Shown here: piece after piece, positions 35,945 through 43,140 of the stretch | How the letters are laid out: the number at the start of each line of letters is the position of its first letter | Position numbering within the stretch: the stretch's first letter is position 1 | Assembly (NCBI RefSeq): GCF_022919115.1 | Contig: NZ_CP095072.1 | Location: forward strand, 4,278,001-4,342,000 | Length of the DNA: 64,000 nt | Reading direction: 5' to 3' | From: Gracilibacillus caseinilyticus | GTDB taxonomy: Bacteria; Bacillota; Bacilli; Bacillales; Amphibacillaceae | The notes under the pieces: generated by a model | Told to the model about the DNA's origin: nothing | Databases searched by the model: none | Seen by the model: only the letters and a program-made list of their open reading frames with translations | Translations under genes and position numbers: made by a program

Positions 35945-35983
35945 AAACTGCCAGTGCCTTACGCAAGCACTGGCAGTTTTTTT
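35945..35983 (+). terminator. Strong terminator after ppc
   Basis: A 13-bp perfect stem (AAACTGCCAGTGC with its complement at 35967-35979) is followed by a T-run, 16 bp after the ppc stop. Confidence 0.9.
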
Positions 35984-36051
35984 ATAAGCCAAAACAGTAT
36001 TTAATTACGGATTCGTGCAAATTGCTCTTAGAAAAAAAGATAGGTTCTTTT

Positions 36052-36228
36052 AAACGGATTATGGCAACTAGCGGAGAGGTTATTTTGAAATGTTTTTAGT
36101 TGTATGATACCGCTCCGGCCAACTACTTCGCGTCCCACAGGACGTGGAGCAATTTTTAGGAGCTTTGCTACGCATAGAAAACCTATCAACATTACCACAT
36201 TGGCATACAGTTCTTCTTTTGCTTAATA
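36052..36228 (-). repeat. Internally deleted foldback element, copy 5
   Basis: The left end (GGATTATGGCAACTAGC, then GGTTATTTTGAAATG) matches the reverse complement of the copy 3 right end. It continues with the start of module B (ACCGCTCCGGCCAACTACTTCGCGTCC) and then jumps to the outer part of module A (GGAGCAATTTTTAGGAGC, TTTGCTACGCATAG). The joint lies at a short GTCC...GGAC word present in both modules. The left flank AGGTTCTTTTAAACGGATTATG matches the reversed right flank of copies 2 and 3. So this is a reversed ~177-bp derivative lacking about 400 bp. Confidence 0.65.
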
Positions 36229-36424
36229 CACTTAAGTTACGGAGTGTTTGTTCTCCCCTATCACTGTTCACACGCATATCATCATTTCACATATTCTAAA
36301 TATTTTCGTTATTTCACTTTTAGTTTCACTCACATCGGGTAAATAATAATATATCGTGAATTTTTTTCAACAAATTTGTGTCTGATTTTTGAATTAAATG
36401 TTACAACTTTATGAACATCTGTGA

Positions 36425-36449
36425 TATACTATTATTGTAAACACTTACA
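36425..36449 (+). promoter_or_regulatory. Possible promoter and near-perfect cre upstream of the small membrane protein
   Basis: A TATACT -10 box (36425-36430) is followed by TGTAAACACTTACA (36436-36449), a 13/14 cre match that is also a palindrome. The -35 region is poor. A 136-bp palindromic element lies between this and the next gene. Confidence 0.35.
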
Positions 36450-36455
36450 GTGCGT

Positions 36456-36591
36456 GTTCAAAAAGGAGGACAAAAAGCGCAAAGAAATTCAAGGCGGCAT
36501 AGCTTCGAGTATCGGGATGTATTAGTACATGAGGCACAGAGAAGCAAGCCAACGCAGAAGTTCACAGCGTTTTTTCCCGGACTTTTTGAAC
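36456..36591. repeat. 136-bp MITE-like palindromic element
   Basis: Terminal inverted repeats GTTCAAAAAG (36456-36465) and CTTTTTGAAC (36582-36591) enclose a second pair, GACAAAAAGCGC near the left and GCGTTTTTTCCC near the right. The internal sequence contains CGAGTATCGGGATG and TTAGTACATGAGGC. It is unrelated to the ~590-bp family. It sits in the 5' region of the gene at 36634, where it would be transcribed. I recall similar short GTTCAAAAAG elements in other Bacillaceae, but cannot verify that here. Confidence 0.65.
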
Positions 36592-36633
36592 ATCCTCTTA
36601 CAGATTTAAATTTTATTCATTGAGGTGATGATG

Positions 36634-36924
36634 ATGGATATATTGTTAATATTTTTATTAGTATTTAGTTGTACACCGTTCATTTTGTGGGGAGATAATT
36701 GGAAAAAAACAGCCATCGGACAAATTCCATTGGTGGTTGGCGCATGGTTCACCTTCTATCAGCATATGACTGCAGGAATTGGAACTGGCGAAATGCTGCT
36801 GTGGGGTATATTCTTTGCTAATATCGTGTATGGCCATATTGCATTCACCATCGTATTGCTTGAAATGCGCAAAACTGTTAAACAAAAACAACTATTAAAA
36901 AAATCAATTGAGCTCTCCAAGTGA
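36634..36924 (+). CDS. Small membrane protein of unknown function
   Basis: A 96-residue protein with three hydrophobic segments: ILLIFLLVFSCTPFILWG, IGQIPLVVGAWFTFYQHM and LLWGIFFANIVYGHIAFTIVLLEM. A lysine-rich tail (KTVKQKQLLKKSIELSK) is probably cytoplasmic. I do not recognise the family. GAGGTG at 36622-36627 serves a cluster of ATG codons; the one at 36634 has the best spacing. It stands alone between a MITE-like element and its own terminator. Confidence 0.6.
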   Translation: MDILLIFLLVFSCTPFILWGDNWKKTAIGQIPLVVGAWFTFYQHMTAGIGTGEMLLWGIFFANIVYGHIAFTIVLLEMRKTVKQKQLLKKSIELSK

Positions 36925-36947
36925 TGTCAACGTACATCACTTTTTTT
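36919..36947 (+). terminator. Terminator overlapping the stop of the small membrane protein
   Basis: A 9-bp stem AAGTGATGT/ACATCACTT is followed by TTTTT. The stop codon TGA lies in the left arm. Confidence 0.8.
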
Positions 36948-37042
36948 ATGTTCGATATGTTAAGCGACTTCGAGTTGATTGTATGAAAGCGATATCTTCG
37001 GTATAATTTAAACAAATCGTTTTAAGATATGGAGGAACAACT

Positions 37043-38164
37043 ATGCAAATTGTTGTAGCACCAGATTCATACAAAGGCAGTCTTTCTGCAACTGATGTTG
37101 CCGAGACGATGAAACAGGCCATCGAAGTGTTGGGTGATCACAACGTCATTACGAAACCAATGGCAGACGGTGGTGAAGGAACGATAGAAGCCATATTATC
37201 TGCCTCATCTGGAGATGAGATCCACTTACCCACGTTAGGTCCATTAGGTGAAACCATTCAGACAAGCTATGCCATTATTGATGATAAAACAGCGATAATT
37301 GAAACGGCTATGCATGCAGGGTTGTACCAAGTGACAGAAGAGAAAAGAAACCCCGATTTAACGACTACATACGGAATGGGGCAAGCCATACTGGATGCAC
37401 TTGATAAAGGGTGCAACAAGATTATCGTTGGTTTAGGCGGAAGTGCAACCAATGATGGCGGCCTAGGTTTATTGCAGGCTCTTGGCTTAGAGGCATACGA
37501 TGAGGATGGGGAAACCGTAGATATATTTGGAAAGGACCTATTACGTATCACGTCCGTTAATATGGAAAAACTAGATCCAAGGCTAGCCATGGTCGATTTA
37601 CGAATTGCCTGTGACGTAGATAATCCATTGTGTGGTGAACTCGGGGCAAGCAGTGTCTATGGCCCGCAAAAAGGCGCCACACCTGATCAAGTACATCAAT
37701 ATGATCTAGCATTAGAGCAATTCGCAAAACTTTTAGAACATCAGTCAGGTACTAATTACCAAGATACTGCTGGTGCCGGAGCTGCCGGTGGTTTAGGCTT
37801 TGCATTTCTTACACTTGGTGGCACATTGCAATCAGGTGCTAAACTGATCGGAGAAGCGATTGCATTGCCTGAAGCTATTAAACAGGCTGATTTGGTTATC
37901 ACTGGTGAAGGACAGAGTGACGAACAGACTCTCTATGGAAAAGCGCCTGGATATGTCGCGGATCTTGCCAATAATTATCAAATTCCAGCAGTCCTGCTGT
38001 CTGGCAGTATAGGTGGCGACACCACGAAATTACGCAAATATTTTGCCGGTTGTTTTTCAATCGTCAACCGTCCACTATCACTTGCAGAATGCATGACAAA
38101 CACATCTTCCCTGTTATCAGAGCAAGTCAAACAAATTATCTCACTTATTCAAGCATTTAGATAA
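37043..38164 (+). CDS. glxK: Glycerate kinase (GarK/GlxK type)
   Basis: Phosphorylates D-glycerate, to 2-phosphoglycerate in this class (EC 2.7.1.165). The 373-residue protein begins with the family signature IVVAPDSYKGSLSATDVAETM and has PMADGGEGT, VGLGGSATNDGGLGLLQALG and the C-terminal ITGEGQSDEQTLYGKAPGYVA. GGAGG precedes the ATG. A TATAAT box at 37002-37007 and a 13/14 cre-like site (36984-36997) lie upstream, suggesting catabolite repression. It stands alone between two terminators or gaps, so no pathway partner is indicated; glyoxylate or tartronate routes are not seen in the window. Confidence 0.93.
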   Translation: MQIVVAPDSYKGSLSATDVAETMKQAIEVLGDHNVITKPMADGGEGTIEAILSASSGDEIHLPTLGPLGETIQTSYAIIDDKTAIIETAMHAGLYQVTEEKRNPDLTTTYGMGQAILDALDKGCNKIIVGLGGSATNDGGLGLLQALGLEAYDEDGETVDIFGKDLLRITSVNMEKLDPRLAMVDLRIACDVDNPLCGELGASSVYGPQKGATPDQVHQYDLALEQFAKLLEHQSGTNYQDTAGAGAAGGLGFAFLTLGGTLQSGAKLIGEAIALPEAIKQADLVITGEGQSDEQTLYGKAPGYVADLANNYQIPAVLLSGSIGGDTTKLRKYFAGCFSIVNRPLSLAECMTNTSSLLSEQVKQIISLIQAFR

Positions 38165-38240
38165 GATTGATAACTTGTGACACTTGCTGCTTTTTGCGAT
38201 AATATGGAATAGAAACAACAACAATGAGGAGGTCTTTTGC

Positions 38241-39191
38241 TTGACTGATACATACCATAATAGCAAATTGAAAGTATTTGCATTGAGTTCAAACCTTCCA
38301 CTTGCTGAAGAAATTGTCAAACATATCGGAATTGATTTAGGAAAATCATCTGTTAAAACGTTCAGTGATGGGGAAATTCAAATTAATATTGAAGAAAGCA
38401 TCAGAGGCTGTGATGTATTTGTCATTCAGTCTACTTATGATCCAGTAGAGGATCATATTATGGAATTGCTGATCATGGTGGATGCATTGAAGAGAGCTTC
38501 TGCCCGATCAATAAATGTCGTCATGCCTTACTACGGGTATGCGCGTCAAGATCGTAAATCTCGTGCAAGAGAACCGATCACAGCCAAATTAATCGCAGAT
38601 CTTATCCAAAAAGCTGGTGCACATCGGATGATTTCCATTGACCTGCACGCACCACAGGCGCAAGGGTTCTTTGATATACCAGTCGACCCAATCACCGCTG
38701 TTCCAATTATCGGCAGTTACTTAGATGCAAAGCAATTAGAACATATCGTTGTGGTAGCACCAGATCACAGCAGTGTGTCACGTGCAAGACATTTAGCGGA
38801 TCAATTAAAAGCTCCAATCGCTATCGTCGATCGACGCGGTCCACGCGATAATGCATCTACGATTAGTATTGTGGGTGAAGTTGAAAATAAAACAGCGATC
38901 ATTATCGATGATATTATTGATACCGGACATCGAATCTCCACGAGTGCAGAAGCGTTACAAAATCATGGCACTAAAGAAGTTTATGCTTGTACGACACACC
39001 CGGTTCTTTCAGGCTCTGCTGTAAATAAGATCCTCGACTCTGGTATTAAAGAATTGATCGTTACTAATACGATTCCACTAAAAGAAGAAAAACAAGTTAA
39101 TAAAGTAACCCAATTGACCGTTGCACCAGTAGCGGCAGAAGCCATTATCCGTTTATATGAACAGCAATCCGTCAGTTCCTTATATAAGTAA
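38241..39191 (+). CDS. prs: Ribose-phosphate pyrophosphokinase (divergent paralog)
   Basis: Makes PRPP from ribose-5-phosphate and ATP (EC 2.7.6.1). The 316-residue protein contains [42 protein letters not shown], the metal/ribose site [17 protein letters not shown] and the PRPP loop [14 protein letters not shown]. The flexible loop reads [15 protein letters not shown] where housekeeping Prs proteins have a RRPRPN-like sequence, so this is probably a second copy rather than the essential gene, which normally follows glmU. The start is TTG at 38241 with GAGGAGG eight bases upstream. Confidence 0.88.
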   Translation: MTDTYHNSKLKVFALSSNLPLAEEIVKHIGIDLGKSSVKTFSDGEIQINIEESIRGCDVFVIQSTYDPVEDHIMELLIMVDALKRASARSINVVMPYYGYARQDRKSRAREPITAKLIADLIQKAGAHRMISIDLHAPQAQGFFDIPVDPITAVPIIGSYLDAKQLEHIVVVAPDHSSVSRARHLADQLKAPIAIVDRRGPRDNASTISIVGEVENKTAIIIDDIIDTGHRISTSAEALQNHGTKEVYACTTHPVLSGSAVNKILDSGIKELIVTNTIPLKEEKQVNKVTQLTVAPVAAEAIIRLYEQQSVSSLYK

Positions 39192-39200
39192 AAATGGACG

Positions 39201-39234
39201 GCAGTACGATGTTAATCATCGTACTGCTTTTTTT
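39201..39234 (+). terminator. Terminator after prs
   Basis: An 11-bp perfect stem GCAGTACGATG/CATCGTACTGC with a 5-nt loop is followed by seven T. Confidence 0.9.
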
Positions 39235-39343
39235 GATTTAAAGTCGCTCTCCCCCTTCCCTTGTAAGATTTTCCTACAGATTTTTTTGGCACACCTTCTG
39301 GGCGAATACATATGATAGCCATATAAAGAGAGGAAGAGGGATC

Positions 39344-40099
39344 ATGCGTATAAAAATATCATTAGCACAGTTGATCACCATCTCCTCCCCATTGTGTTTA
39401 CTGTTGATATGGGAATTTTGTTCCCAATTTTCCATACTGGATCCACGATTCTTTCCACCACCAACATTAATACTGAAAACACTTATACAAATGGGAGAGT
39501 CTGGTGAACTTTTTCAGCACATTTTGATCAGTTTAAGACGAATTGTATTAGGGTTTTTACTCGGTGTTATACCAGCAATTTGCATAGGGTTATTAATGGG
39601 AATGTACCGTTATTTCCGCCAGTTCTTCTCACCTATCATTATGATTTTTATGCCAATTCCAACTATTGCAATGCTACCAATTATCTTAATTCTTTTTGGT
39701 ATCGGTGAATTTTCCAAAATGATTACCATTGCTATTAGTGTCTTTTTCCCGGTAGCCATTAACACTGCAGCTGGTGTCGCTAATATAGATAAGATTTATC
39801 TAGATGTGGCAAAAAATTATCAAGCTAGCGCAAAGGACTTCTTTTTCAAAATCGCTCTGCCCGGTTCACTGCCAGTAATGTTAGAAGGAATTCAGATGGG
39901 GCAGGCAATTGCCTTACTAACCATCGTTGCAGCTGAAATGATTGGGGCAACTTCGGGGATTGGTTATTTGATCTGGATGAATTACAGAGCATTTTTATTA
40001 CCAGAAATGTATGTCGGTTTAATTCTTATTTCGTTTTTTGGTTACTTTTTCTCCTTATTACTTAGAGGACTCGAACGGAAATTACTACCGTGGAAATAA
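39344..40099 (+). CDS. ABC transporter permease, NitT/TauT family
   Basis: A 251-residue inner-membrane permease with about six helices, from ITISSPLCLLLIWEFCSQF to LILISFFGYFFSLLLRGL. The EAA loop that contacts the ATPase is AKNYQASAKDFFFKIALPGSLPVMLEGIQMGQ near residues 148-179. It is the SsuC/TauC/ThiX type. AGAGGAAGAGGG precedes the ATG. It is the first gene of a permease-ATPase-binding protein operon. No TPP or other riboswitch was recognised upstream, so the substrate (sulfonate, nitrate/cyanate-like, pyrimidine or other) is open. Confidence 0.88.
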   Translation: MRIKISLAQLITISSPLCLLLIWEFCSQFSILDPRFFPPPTLILKTLIQMGESGELFQHILISLRRIVLGFLLGVIPAICIGLLMGMYRYFRQFFSPIIMIFMPIPTIAMLPIILILFGIGEFSKMITIAISVFFPVAINTAAGVANIDKIYLDVAKNYQASAKDFFFKIALPGSLPVMLEGIQMGQAIALLTIVAAEMIGATSGIGYLIWMNYRAFLLPEMYVGLILISFFGYFFSLLLRGLERKLLPWK

Positions 40100-40119
40100 A
40101 GCAGAAAAGAGGGATAAAG

Positions 40120-40893
40120 TTGTCAAAAATAATGATCGATGATTTGTCGAAGCAATTTATTAAACGGGATAAGTACATTCAGGCACTTGAACAGATCACC
40201 TTAACGATTAATCAAGGGGAATTCGTTTGTTTACTCGGACCGAGCGGCTGTGGAAAAACCACATTACTTAGAATATTAGCTGCCTTAGAAAAAACAACTA
40301 ACGGATCGGTCCACATTCAACAAAGTGATAAAAAGAAGCCATTACAATCGATGGTATTCCAGGAGAATGGCATTATTCCTTGGCTTAGCGTCGAAGACAA
40401 TGTAGCATTTGGACTAAAAATGAGGCATTTACCAAAGAACTACATTAAAGAACGTACCGAATATTATTTAGATAAGGTTGGATTAACACAGTTTAAGCAC
40501 CTCTATCCTAAAGAATTATCTGGGGGCATGAAGCAGCGGGTCAGCATCGCCCGTGCCTTTGCGAACGATCCTGAAATTCTGTTAATGGATGAACCTTTCG
40601 CTGCTTTAGATGAACAAAACAAGTTTATACTGCAAGAAGAATTGCTGTCGATTTGGCAAGAAACGAAAAAAACAGTACTGTTTATCACCCACAGTATTGA
40701 TGAAGCATTGTTGCTCAGTGACCGAATTTTGTTAATGAGTGCACAACCAGGAAGAATCATTCAAGACATCCACATTGATACTAAAAGGCCGCGATCTATC
40801 GAGCAAGTGCGATCCGATTCCACGATGACACAGACATTTTTAGATGTATGGGAGCATCTTCAAAGTGAAGTCAAAAAAGCCAGGCTAAAGTGA
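40120..40893 (+). CDS. ABC transporter ATP-binding protein, NitT/TauT family
   Basis: A 257-residue ATPase with Walker A LLGPSGCGKTTLLRI, Q-loop SMVFQENGIIPWL, signature LSGGMKQRVSIARAFA, Walker B EILLMDEPFAALDE and the switch His in LFITHSIDEALL. It is the SsuB/TauB type. I start at TTG 40120, seven bases after AGAGGG. A GTG at 40090 inside the permease end is in frame but gives an unusual lysine-rich extension. It lies 20 bp after the permease and 66 bp before the binding protein. Confidence 0.9.
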   Translation: MSKIMIDDLSKQFIKRDKYIQALEQITLTINQGEFVCLLGPSGCGKTTLLRILAALEKTTNGSVHIQQSDKKKPLQSMVFQENGIIPWLSVEDNVAFGLKMRHLPKNYIKERTEYYLDKVGLTQFKHLYPKELSGGMKQRVSIARAFANDPEILLMDEPFAALDEQNKFILQEELLSIWQETKKTVLFITHSIDEALLLSDRILLMSAQPGRIIQDIHIDTKRPRSIEQVRSDSTMTQTFLDVWEHLQSEVKKARLK

Positions 40894-40959
40894 TGAAGTG
40901 AGACTAATGGGGGTCTTGCGGACAATTAGCTCCGTGATAAATTAGATGGAGGAATAAAA

Positions 40960-42030
40960 ATGAAAAAATGGATTTTCCCAATGATGGCTATTGTTATGTT
41001 TCTATTGCTTAGTTCGTGTCAATCGTCAGAAACAACGGAAAAGAAAAAAACGGACAATGATGATCCGTTAGCACCGTTAGAAGAGACGGCCAAAGTGGTA
41101 ATTGCAGAAGATGGTTCTGCTTCTGGAGCTGGCTTTTATATTGCTAAGGATAAAGGCTATTTTGAAGAATATAATATCGAAGTAGAGTTCGCCACATTTG
41201 GAAACAGTGATGAAATGTTACCTGCTGTTGCTTCTGGTGAAGTGGATGTTGCTGGGGGTATCTCTACAGCTTCTTTCTTTAACTCGATTGCACAAGGTAT
41301 TGACGTTCGTTTTATTGCAGATAAAGGCCATAATAATGAAGGAAGTTCGTATTTTACATTTGTAGTGCGTGAAGATTTAAAAGATGAGATTACCGAGTAT
41401 GCCGATGTAGAAGGCAAAAAAATTGCAGTTTCCTCGGAGAATTCAGTTGATGACTATATTTATCATGAAATGTTGAAGCATGCTGGTATTTCAACTGATG
41501 ATGTTGAATTTGTATTAATGAGTGATTTCGGTAATATGATGGCTGCGATGGGTAATAAGCAAGTTGATCTTGCTTTGCAAATTGAACCATTGATTACACA
41601 AGGAGCGAACCAAGGAATTCATCAACGGTTCTTAGATGCTACCGCTTATGCACCAGAAGCTCAAATTGCAATGGTTCTCGGATCTCCCAAGTTTTTAACA
41701 GACAGACGCGATGTTGCGCTTCGCTTTATGGCCGCCTATTTACGAGGAGTCCGTGATTATAACGACGTATTTATCAAAGGGGAAGATGATGGCGGTGAAG
41801 TGATTTCGATCATGGCCAACCACACTGCCTTAAAAGATGAAGAACTTTGGAGAGAAGTCGGTGTAACAGGATTAAATCCTAATGGTTATATTTTTGAAAA
41901 CAACGTAGTCGATCAATATGAATTTTATAAAGAGAATGGTGCAATCCAAGGAGAATTAGATTTTGATAAAGTTATTGATATGTCACTCGTTGAAGAAGCA
42001 CTTGATATTATCGGAAAATACGAAGAATAA
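40960..42030 (+). CDS. ABC transporter substrate-binding lipoprotein, NMT1/SsuA type
   Basis: A 356-residue lipoprotein: signal peptide MKKWIFPMMAIVMFLLLSSC with the lipobox LSSC, cysteine at residue 20. The NMT1/THI5-like domain follows, with ASGAGFYIAKDKGYFEEYNIEVEF at about residues 57-80, ASGEVDVAGG, and GKKIAVSSENSVDDYIYHEML. It captures the ligand for the permease/ATPase pair directly upstream. The acidic composition (many Asp/Glu in the mature part) fits a salt-tolerant host. The ligand cannot be named from the sequence. GGAGG precedes the ATG. Confidence 0.88.
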   Translation: MKKWIFPMMAIVMFLLLSSCQSSETTEKKKTDNDDPLAPLEETAKVVIAEDGSASGAGFYIAKDKGYFEEYNIEVEFATFGNSDEMLPAVASGEVDVAGGISTASFFNSIAQGIDVRFIADKGHNNEGSSYFTFVVREDLKDEITEYADVEGKKIAVSSENSVDDYIYHEMLKHAGISTDDVEFVLMSDFGNMMAAMGNKQVDLALQIEPLITQGANQGIHQRFLDATAYAPEAQIAMVLGSPKFLTDRRDVALRFMAAYLRGVRDYNDVFIKGEDDGGEVISIMANHTALKDEELWREVGVTGLNPNGYIFENNVVDQYEFYKENGAIQGELDFDKVIDMSLVEEALDIIGKYEE

Positions 42031-42035
42031 GACTA

Positions 42036-42078
42036 AAGCCTCCTTACTTCACGCTTGTTGTGTAAAGTGAGGAGGCTT
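42036..42078. terminator. Hairpin after the ABC operon
   Basis: AAGCCTCCTTACTT (42036-42049) pairs with AAGTGAGGAGGCTT (42065-42078) with one mismatch around a 15-nt loop. There is no T-run on the plus strand, so it may be an mRNA-stabilising or bidirectional terminator-like hairpin. Confidence 0.5.
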
Positions 42079-42141
42079 ACATGTTGTTCAAACAGGAAAA
42101 AACGGACATGAACCCCGATCCGTCCTACTAATACAACTATC

Positions 42142-42728
42142 TATAATACGGATTATGTAAAGTGAACTGTATTATTATGTGTCCATTTTGATATATTTTA
42201 TGTGGGTAGCAAAGCTCCGGAAATATGCTCCGCGTCCTGTGGGCACGACTTCAGCTAGGCTACTACTTGAACAACTTCTTTGCTGCCTTGTGCCGAGGAA
42301 GCTCACTTCGAAGCGATACTTGCAGACACAGGCACAGACAAAGTGGATCTTCAGCTCGCGCTGATTCCACGGGAGTCTCCGCATATTTCCTACGCTTAAG
42401 GGAAGTGCTACAACGTATGGAACAGAAAAAAGCAGTGGTGCTAAACATAATGTTATTATGAATGTGATTGTACCAAAGGCAATAATAATCCTCTCAATAT
42501 GTTAACTCTTGCATAATTTGTAGAAACCATACATCAGCGTAGGCCAACCACGTAGACTCCCGCGGGACATGCAGGTGCTGAAGATCCACTTTGTGAAGTG
42601 CCTTTCTTCACAAAGTTAGCTTCAGCCGTGCCCCGCAGGACGCGAAGTGGTTGGCTGGAGCGGTATCCGAGTACATGAATCATTTCAAAATTACCATTTA
42701 GCTGCTAGTTGACATAATCCATATTATC
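42142..42728 (+). repeat. Foldback/MITE-like element, copy 3
   Basis: Has the same layout as copy 1. The left end is TATAATACGGATTATGTAA and the right end is its imperfect complement. Module A (42219-42390) is closed by GGAAATATGC/GCATATTTCC, and module B (42542-42656) by GGCCAACCAC and GTGGTTGGC. The right flank (42729-42771) matches the right flank of copy 2, so the element, or its target, extends about 45 bp beyond the inverted repeat. It occupies most of the gene-free stretch 42079-42786. Confidence 0.85.
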
Positions 42729-42786
42729 AGAACCTACACTATTATTTCCTCAATCTTAAGCAAAAATTTTGGTGTTTCGGCTTGGC

Positions 42787-42897
42787 TTATGAAGTAATTG
42801 CTTTCTTAATCTTATAAAAAAATTTTAAGATCATCCCCAAAATGATAAGGACAAAAATTCCACCAAATAATACATATCCAATTATCTTAATCGGCAT
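42787..42897 (-). CDS. Candidate small single-pass membrane peptide (36 aa)
   Basis: An ATG at 42895-42897 with AAAGGGAG nine bases upstream opens a 36-codon frame. It reads MPIKIIGYVLFGG, then IFVLIILGMILKFFYKIKKAITS: one hydrophobic helix with a basic C-terminus. A longer version starts at an ATG at 42942 without a binding site. The gene is isolated between element copy 3 and the DUF2264 gene. Composition and binding site favour a real small membrane protein, but there is no homology evidence. Confidence 0.4.
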   Translation of the reverse strand: MPIKIIGYVLFGGIFVLIILGMILKFFYKIKKAITS

Positions 42898-43140
42898 GGA
42901 TAAAGCTCCCTTTCCGTTTGCAGGTATACCTTCATTTTGCATCGTTAAACGGCTTATTTTGCTGTTGATTATAATGACTTCGCATACTAGGCCACCTTTA
43001 GCTAATACTCAAAGTTTCAAACTTTCATCCTATCATCGTTTCTTTTGTTCTTAACCAGCTATAAGTTACCTCAATCCTAACATTCTGCTTCTTTTACATA
43101 AATAGCCTGCAAGAGTTCATCTTCCTGCAGGCACCCTATA

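Noticed and set aside
36625-36636. Run of GTG-ATG-ATG-ATG as the N-terminus of the small membrane protein
   Set aside because: The GTG overlaps the Shine-Dalgarno itself. The last ATG (36634) has the normal spacing, so the extra methionines are unlikely to be translated.
39235-39343. Possible TPP riboswitch before the NitT/TauT-type transporter, which could make it a ThiXYZ system
   Set aside because: The THI-box core words (such as CTGAGA and the conserved P2/P4 pairs) are not present in this 109-bp region.
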